Shown here: positions 6,392-10,711 of the stretch, piece by piece
Layout: each line of letters opens with the position of its first letter
Position numbering within the stretch: the first letter of the stretch is position 1
NCBI GenBank assembly: GCA_003219925.1
Contig: QHQU01000013.1
Span: 1 to 10,711, forward strand
Length of the DNA: 10,711 nt
Direction of reading: 5' to 3'
From: Verrucomicrobiota bacterium
Lineage (GTDB): Bacteria; Verrucomicrobiota; Verrucomicrobiia; Chthoniobacterales; UBA10450
Made by a program: the position numbers and the translations under genes
Notes under the pieces: model-generated
What the model saw: the letters and a program-made list of their open reading frames with translations, nothing else
Told to the model about the DNA's origin: nothing
The model's database searches: none

Positions 6392-6730
6392 TCACACCGC
6401 TTTTTCGCCGATCTCTTCCGTCCGAATGCGGACCGCGTGTTCAACCGGAAGAACAAAAACTTTACCGTCGCCGATTTTGCCGGTTTTGGCAGCGCTCACC
6501 ACTACGGTGACGGCTTTATCGACCATGTCGTCTGCGAGCACGACTTCGACTTTCACTTTGGGCAGAAAATCAACGGTGTATTCGCTGCCGCGATAAATTT
6601 CGGTGTGCCCTTTCTGTCGGCCAAAGCCTTTTACTTCCGTCACCGTCATGCCCTCGATGCCGAGCTCGGCCAGGGCCTCTTTTACTTCCTCGAGTTTGAA
6701 GGGCTTAATGATCGCTTCGAGTTTTTTCAT
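6392..6730 (-). CDS. glnB: Nitrogen regulatory P-II protein
   Basis: P-II trimers read ATP/ADP and 2-oxoglutarate, and pass nitrogen and carbon status to targets such as glutamine synthetase adenylyltransferase, NtrB or ammonium transporters. With ATG 6730 the protein is 112 residues, exactly the classical size. It begins Met-Lys-Lys-Leu-Glu-Ala-Ile-Ile-Lys-Pro-Phe-Lys, as the family does. An upstream in-frame extension to 6820 is rejected as unlike the family. The T-loop has Tyr-Arg-Gly-Ser-Glu-Tyr51, the uridylylation motif, so control by a GlnD-type enzyme is likely. The C-terminal signature Thr-Gly-Lys-Ile-Gly-Asp-Gly-Lys-Val-Phe-Val is present. It could be GlnB or GlnK. Linkage to glnA and no amtB beside it favour the glnB name. 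glnA follows on the same strand, separated by a palindromic repeat. Confidence 0.95.
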   Translation of the reverse strand: MKKLEAIIKPFKLEEVKEALAELGIEGMTVTEVKGFGRQKGHTEIYRGSEYTVDFLPKVKVEVVLADDMVDKAVTVVVSAAKTGKIGDGKVFVLPVEHAVRIRTEEIGEKAV

Positions 6731-7084
6731 TGCGGGTAAACTTGCGCGCGCGCGCCCCTTTGCAAACCGAAAGCGGATCGCGGCACGCGCTCTCTTAGCA
6801 ACGCGACACGCGCGATGCAATTACGATTTTGCGAGAATAAAAGAAATGTCGTCCCGAGGGCGCCGGGCGGCCGATGCTGATGGGGAGACCGGGCGAAAGG
6901 GCAATGCGCAGGGTGGATCGAGCAGTCTCATGCTCGATGCTAATTCAGGCGGCGAAACCATATTTCTTTAACATCGCTCGACGGAGCGGCCGATCCACCT
7001 TGGCGTTGCGAGAGCTGCACGAGAAATCGCGATGAAATGCTAGGCAAATTTGCCAAAAGTTTTGTCCGCTCAATACTGACGTCG
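6731..7084. promoter_or_regulatory. Divergent control region between glnB and dnaE
   Basis: These 354 bases must hold the promoters of glnB (minus) and dnaE (plus). Next to the glnB start is an alternating CG tract (6743-6755). An AT-richer stretch follows at about 6815-6848. The 88-bp palindrome at 6912-6999 sits near dnaE. I looked for a sigma-54 type GG-N10-GC site facing glnB and did not find one. No clear sigma-70 pair stands out either. The part from 6849 to 6911 is GC-rich and could fold, but I recognise no RNA family in it. Confidence 0.5.
6912..6999. repeat. 88-bp imperfect palindrome upstream of dnaE, family D
   Basis: The left arm (6912-6940) begins GGTGGATCGAGCAGTCTCAT and ends GCTCGATGC. 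The right arm (6972-6999) begins CATCGCTCGACGGAGCGGCC and ends GATCCACC. The outer nine bases (GGTGGATCG / CGATCCACC) pair perfectly, and the inner parts pair with mismatches around a 31-base AT-richer loop. It ends 85 bases before the dnaE start. Only one copy is in the window, so calling it a dispersed repeat is inference from its design. Confidence 0.65.
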
Positions 7085-10000
7085 ATGCCCCGCGACTCCT
7101 TCGTTCACCTTCATCTTCACACCGAATACTCCCTTCTCGATGGCGCGGTTCGGATGCGAGAGCTGATGAACGAGGCGGTGAAAATGAAAATGCCAGCGGT
7201 GGCGATTACCGATCATGGCAATCTTTTTGGCGCGATCGATTTTTATCAATGCGCCAAGGCGGCGGGGATCAAGCCGATTATCGGTTGCGAGGCCTACATC
7301 ACTAGCGGCTCATACAAGGAAAAACCGTCACGCGAATCTAACTTCCATTTCACTTTGCTGGCGGAAAACGAGACGGGCTATCGCAATTTGGTAAAGCTGA
7401 TTTCGGCGGCGCATCTGGACGGTTTTTATTATCGGCCGCGCATCGACAAGGATTTGCTGGCGTCGCATGCGGACGGTTTGATCGGCCTGAGCGGTTGTCT
7501 CGCCAGTGAGATCAACAGCGCTCTTCAATCCGGCAACGTTGAAAAAGCGCAGAATCTGACCGCGGAATATCGCGACATTTTCGGGCCGCGAAATTTTTTC
7601 ATCGAGCTGCACGATCACGGAATGGCCGAGCAGAAGCAATGCAATGCGCATCTGCCAAAATTCGCCCGCGAATTCGGGCTCGGTTTGGTCGCGGCCAACG
7701 ACGTTCACTTCCTCCGGCGCAGCGATCACCGAGCACATGACGTTCTTCTTTGTATCAACACCGCTACAAAAATTGAAGACGAACAGCGAATGCGATATGA
7801 GCCTGAGCTCTACTTCAAGTCGCCCGCGGAAATGCGCGAAATCTTTCGTGATTTTCCGGAGGCGATCACCAACACGCTGGAAATCGCCGACCGTTGCAAT
7901 CTCGAAATCGAGTTCGGGAAATCGAAATATCCCGAGTATCCGGTGCCGGCAGGCAAAACGCGTGAAGGTTATCTACGCGAGCTTTGTTACAAGGGTTTGC
8001 ACGAACGTTACGGCGAACGCGCAGCCAACGATCAGGAACTAATCAAGCGACTGGATTACGAAGTCGATGTTCTGGAAAAAACGGGTTTTGTTAGTTATCT
8101 CCTCATCGTTTGGGACTTTATCCATTTTGCCAGGGAGCGAGGAATCCCGGTGGGACCGGGTCGCGGTTCGGCCGCAGGCTCCATCGTCGCTTATGTCCTG
8201 GGAATTACGGATATCGATCCGTTGCAGTACGGACTGATCTTTGAGCGTTTTCTCAATCCAGAGCGAATTTCTCCGCCCGATATTGATGTCGACTTTTGCG
8301 AAGCTCGTCGCGGCGAAGTCCTCGAATACGTCCGGCAAAAATATGGCGAACGTCGCGTGGCACAGATCATCACTTTTGGCCGGCTGAAAGCGCGCAGCGT
8401 GGTGCGCGATGTAGCACGGGTGATGGGACTGAGCGTGCGGGACGGTGACCGGATCGCGAAAATGATTCCGAACGAACTGAACATTACTCTGAATTCCGCG
8501 GTCGAGAGGAACCCGGAATTGAAGAGAGCAGTCGCGAGCGAACCGCCGACAAAGCAGTTGATGGAATACGCGACCGCCCTGGAAGGACTTTCCCGCAGTG
8601 CCGGCGTGCACGCGGCCGGAGTTGTAATCAGTGATCGCGATCTTTCCGAGTACGTGCCGCTCTGCCGTGACGTCAAAGGCAACGACATCGTCAGCCAGTA
8701 TTCGATGAATCCATTGAACGACCTCGGGCTGCTCAAAATGGATTTTCTGGGATTGAAAACACTGACCGTGATTGAAGACACGGTGACGTTGATTCGAAGA
8801 AATGTGCCCGGCTTCTCGCTCAAAAACATTCCGCTAGATGACGCTGCTGCCTTCGGACTCTACAATCGGGGCGAAACCATCGGCTTGTTTCAAATGGAAT
8901 CAGGCGGGATCACGTCGGTCTCGAAGCAATTCGATGTGCGGAAACTGGACGACATCATTGCGTTGATCGCGCTTTATCGGCCGGGGCCGATGGAGTTGAT
9001 CGGTGATTACATCAAGCGAAAGAAAGGGCTAACGAAAATTAGGTACGAGCATCCGCTGCTCGAGGAAATCTGCGCCGATACCTATGGAGTGATGATTTAC
9101 CAGGAGCAGGTGATGGCGGCAGCCAGCAAACTGGCAGGCTATTCGATGGGGCAGGCGGATTTGCTGCGGCGCGCCATGGGCAAAAAGGACAAGGAAAAGA
9201 TGGCGAAAGAGCGCGCCAATTTCATTGCTGGTTGTGCGCGTACTAACGAGATCGGGGAGAAAAAGGCGAACGCGATTTTCGATTTGCTGGAAAAATTTGC
9301 CGGCTACGGATTCAACAAGAGCCATAGCGCGGCCTATGCGCTGATTAGTTATCAGACGGCGTTTTTAAAGGCGAACCATCCGGTCGAATTCATGGCTGGT
9401 TTGCTCTCGAACGAGATTAATAACACCGAAAAAATTTCGGTACTGGTGAGCGAATGCAAACGGATGGGCATTACGATTTTGCCGCCGGATGTGAATCGGA
9501 GCGGGTTGAAGTTTGTGCCGGAGGCTGTAACCGCGGTCGCTGGCCGCGGCGGAATTGACGCGGATGATGGGATGGCCGCGCCCAGCGACCGCGGCTACAA
9601 GGCGGAAAACGGCGGTCATAGACCGCCGCGACAAGGGAATGCCATCCGCTTTGGCCTGGCTGCGATCAAGAATGTCGGCCAAGGAGCGATGGAGCTTGCC
9701 ATTCGCGAGCGCGAGCGCGGTGGCGACTTCAAGTCGCTGGAAGATTTCTGCAGCCGGCTCGATTCGCGCATCGCCAATCGCAAAATGTTGGAGTCTCTGG
9801 TCAAGTGCGGCGCGTTCGATTTTCTGCACCGCGAACGGGCGGAGCTTTTTGCCTGTATCGATGATGCGCTCGCCTCCTCAGCGGTAGCGCATCGCGATCG
9901 AATGGCGGGGCAAGTATCGCTTTTCGGGGATACCCACGAGCATGTTGCGCCGGGACGGACGCGGACCGTCATGCCATGGAGCGATCGGGAGAAAATGAGC

Positions 10001-10693
10001 TACGAAAAGGAGTTGCTGGGTTTTTACGTTACTGGACATCCGCTTGATGCCTATGCCGACGTTATCGCGAACGGAAAATATCAATCGATTGCGGCGCTGA
10101 ATGAACTTTCCGATCGCGCCACGTTCCGGGTAGCGGGCGCGATCACGCAGGTGGACAAGAAATTTACCAGGAAAGACGGCAAACCGTTCGCCGTCGTCTG
10201 GCTGGAAGATCTAACGGGCACGCTCGAGCTGGTGGTTTGGAACGAGCTTTATCTCGAGTGCGCGGAAAAGTTGGTGCCGGGAAATGTCGTCGGAGTCAGG
10301 GGTAAACTCGATTTGCGAGATGAATCATTGCGCGCGACGGCGGAAAAACTGCGTCTTCTTTCATTGGAAGTTCCGGGTAATCCAAACCCGAACCGCGTTG
10401 AGACGCCGCCTCTTTGTCTGCATTTTTCGCCGAATACGGGGACCGATGAACTGCGACAGGTTCGGGCGCTACTCGCGGCCTCGCCGGGTCGCCGGCCCGT
10501 GCAATTGATTTTCGAGACAGCGGAAGGAGAAACCGTGCGAGTCGATGCCGGCGCAGCATTTCACGTGTCGGTAACGGCTGAGCTCGAAGAACGATTGCGG
10601 CGCTGGCTGATTACGGCGGTGGAGGAGCGGGCGAAGGAAGCAGAGCGGGGGGAGGAGACGGCGGCGGCGGTTGCGGGCGCTTTGGAATATTGA
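7085..10693 (+). CDS. dnaE: DNA polymerase III alpha subunit (replicative polymerase)
   Basis: DnaE copies the chromosome as the polymerase core of the replisome. I chose ATG 7085 (1202 residues) because His8-Leu-His10-Leu-His12 and Asp401/Asp403 then share E. coli numbering. An in-frame ATG at 7037 would add 16 residues; neither start has a clear ribosome-binding site. The PHP domain (about 5-270) keeps probable metal ligands His10, His12, Asp43, His44, Glu69, His88, Cys138, His176, His178, Asp206 and His208. The palm has Gly-Pro-Gly-Arg-Gly-Ser (357-362), Asp401-x-Asp403 and Asp553. The fingers contain Gly-Phe-Asn-Lys-Ser-His (742-747). Gln-Val-Ser-Leu-Phe (943-947) fits the internal clamp-binding motif. 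An OB fold lies at about 1015-1087. Residues about 814-852 are extra and are encoded by a hairpin cluster. The charged, alanine-rich C-terminus is variable in the family. Confidence 0.97.
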   Translation: MPRDSFVHLHLHTEYSLLDGAVRMRELMNEAVKMKMPAVAITDHGNLFGAIDFYQCAKAAGIKPIIGCEAYITSGSYKEKPSRESNFHFTLLAENETGYRNLVKLISAAHLDGFYYRPRIDKDLLASHADGLIGLSGCLASEINSALQSGNVEKAQNLTAEYRDIFGPRNFFIELHDHGMAEQKQCNAHLPKFAREFGLGLVAANDVHFLRRSDHRAHDVLLCINTATKIEDEQRMRYEPELYFKSPAEMREIFRDFPEAITNTLEIADRCNLEIEFGKSKYPEYPVPAGKTREGYLRELCYKGLHERYGERAANDQELIKRLDYEVDVLEKTGFVSYLLIVWDFIHFARERGIPVGPGRGSAAGSIVAYVLGITDIDPLQYGLIFERFLNPERISPPDIDVDFCEARRGEVLEYVRQKYGERRVAQIITFGRLKARSVVRDVARVMGLSVRDGDRIAKMIPNELNITLNSAVERNPELKRAVASEPPTKQLMEYATALEGLSRSAGVHAAGVVISDRDLSEYVPLCRDVKGNDIVSQYSMNPLNDLGLLKMDFLGLKTLTVIEDTVTLIRRNVPGFSLKNIPLDDAAAFGLYNRGETIGLFQMESGGITSVSKQFDVRKLDDIIALIALYRPGPMELIGDYIKRKKGLTKIRYEHPLLEEICADTYGVMIYQEQVMAAASKLAGYSMGQADLLRRAMGKKDKEKMAKERANFIAGCARTNEIGEKKANAIFDLLEKFAGYGFNKSHSAAYALISYQTAFLKANHPVEFMAGLLSNEINNTEKISVLVSECKRMGITILPPDVNRSGLKFVPEAVTAVAGRGGIDADDGMAAPSDRGYKAENGGHRPPRQGNAIRFGLAAIKNVGQGAMELAIRERERGGDFKSLEDFCSRLDSRIANRKMLESLVKCGAFDFLHRERAELFACIDDALASSAVAHRDRMAGQVSLFGDTHEHVAPGRTRTVMPWSDREKMSYEKELLGFYVTGHPLDAYADVIANGKYQSIAALNELSDRATFRVAGAITQVDKKFTRKDGKPFAVVWLEDLTGTLELVVWNELYLECAEKLVPGNVVGVRGKLDLRDESLRATAEKLRLLSLEVPGNPNPNRVETPPLCLHFSPNTGTDELRQVRALLAASPGRRPVQLIFETAEGETVRVDAGAAFHVSVTAELEERLRRWLITAVEERAKEAERGEETAAAVAGALEY
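9526..9634. repeat. Cluster of three hairpin modules inside the dnaE reading frame
   Basis: Module 1 (9526-9550) reads TGTAACCGCGGTCGCTGGCC then GCGGC. Module 2 (9574-9600) is nearly its reverse complement, ending AGCGACCGCGGCTACAA. Module 3 (9611-9634) is a smaller hairpin, GGCGGTC-ATA-GACCGCC, with the related end GCGACAA. Together modules 1 and 2 make a large inverted repeat with a 23-base centre. The cluster spans codons about 814-852 of dnaE, at a loop that is only a few residues long in other DnaE proteins as I remember them. The reading frame stays open throughout. Confidence 0.75.
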
Positions 10694-10711
10694 TCTGGAC
10701 CGGTTGACCTG

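Noticed and set aside
6743..6755. Alternating CG tract next to the glnB start, possible Z-DNA
   Set aside because: Only about 13 bases long in GC-rich DNA. Such tracts arise by chance and nothing links it to regulation.
6740..6860. Search for a sigma-54 / NtrC-type promoter upstream of glnB
   Set aside because: The TGCAA-containing stretches on the plus strand (near 6761 and 6815) lack the matching GTGCCA at the right distance, so no site is claimed.
6849..6911. GC-rich foldable stretch considered as a riboswitch or small RNA
   Set aside because: No conserved core of RNase P RNA, SRP RNA, 6S RNA or a common riboswitch could be recognised. A covariance-model search would be needed to claim one.
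1..10711. CRISPR array, tRNA, rRNA, insertion sequence or defence genes
   Set aside because: The repeats are palindromic and widely spaced, not regularly spaced direct repeats. No cas, transposase, integrase, restriction or toxin-antitoxin gene is present, and no tRNA-like cloverleaf was noticed.

Overview
The window is a piece of a moderately GC-rich bacterial chromosome. It carries seven genes on the minus strand followed by one long gene on the plus strand. Minus-strand order, in transcription direction: P-II regulator (glnB), glutamine synthetase (glnA), an alpha/beta hydrolase, a TMTC-like multi-membrane-span protein with TPR repeats, a TatA-type translocase subunit, a cupin, and a small secreted protein. 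The plus-strand gene is dnaE, the replicative DNA polymerase III alpha subunit. The protein sequences, together with the many short palindromic repeats between genes, suggest a free-living soil-type Gram-negative bacterium. Verrucomicrobiota (Chthoniobacterales-like) is my best guess, with Acidobacteriota as an alternative. There is no rRNA or other decisive marker, so the taxonomy is inference.

Layout: 1-179, palindromic repeat and short spacer. 180-560, secreted beta-sandwich protein. 621-1001, cupin. 1201-1512, tatA. 1651-3510, membrane GT-C/TPR protein. 3676-4557, alpha/beta hydrolase. 4558-4810, gap with two repeat families at its ends. 4811-6235, glnA. 6392-6730, glnB. 6731-7084, divergent control region with an 88-bp palindrome. 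7085-10693, dnaE.

The clearest functional unit is glnB-glnA: a nitrogen-status sensor, with its uridylylation tyrosine intact, upstream of a type I glutamine synthetase with its adenylylation tyrosine intact. The hydrolase and the TPR membrane protein are codirectional but show no obvious shared pathway. DnaE has all the PHP-domain metal ligands I looked for, the three polymerase aspartates and a clamp-binding motif.

The genes are mostly ordinary housekeeping. The unusual content is the repeat load. At least four palindromic designs sit in the gaps between genes. One hairpin family abuts, or supplies, the stop codons of two genes (glnA and the TPR protein). A three-hairpin cluster that looks like the same family lies inside the dnaE reading frame, where it would add about 39 residues. 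I found no defence system, CRISPR array, transposase, integrase, tRNA or rRNA.
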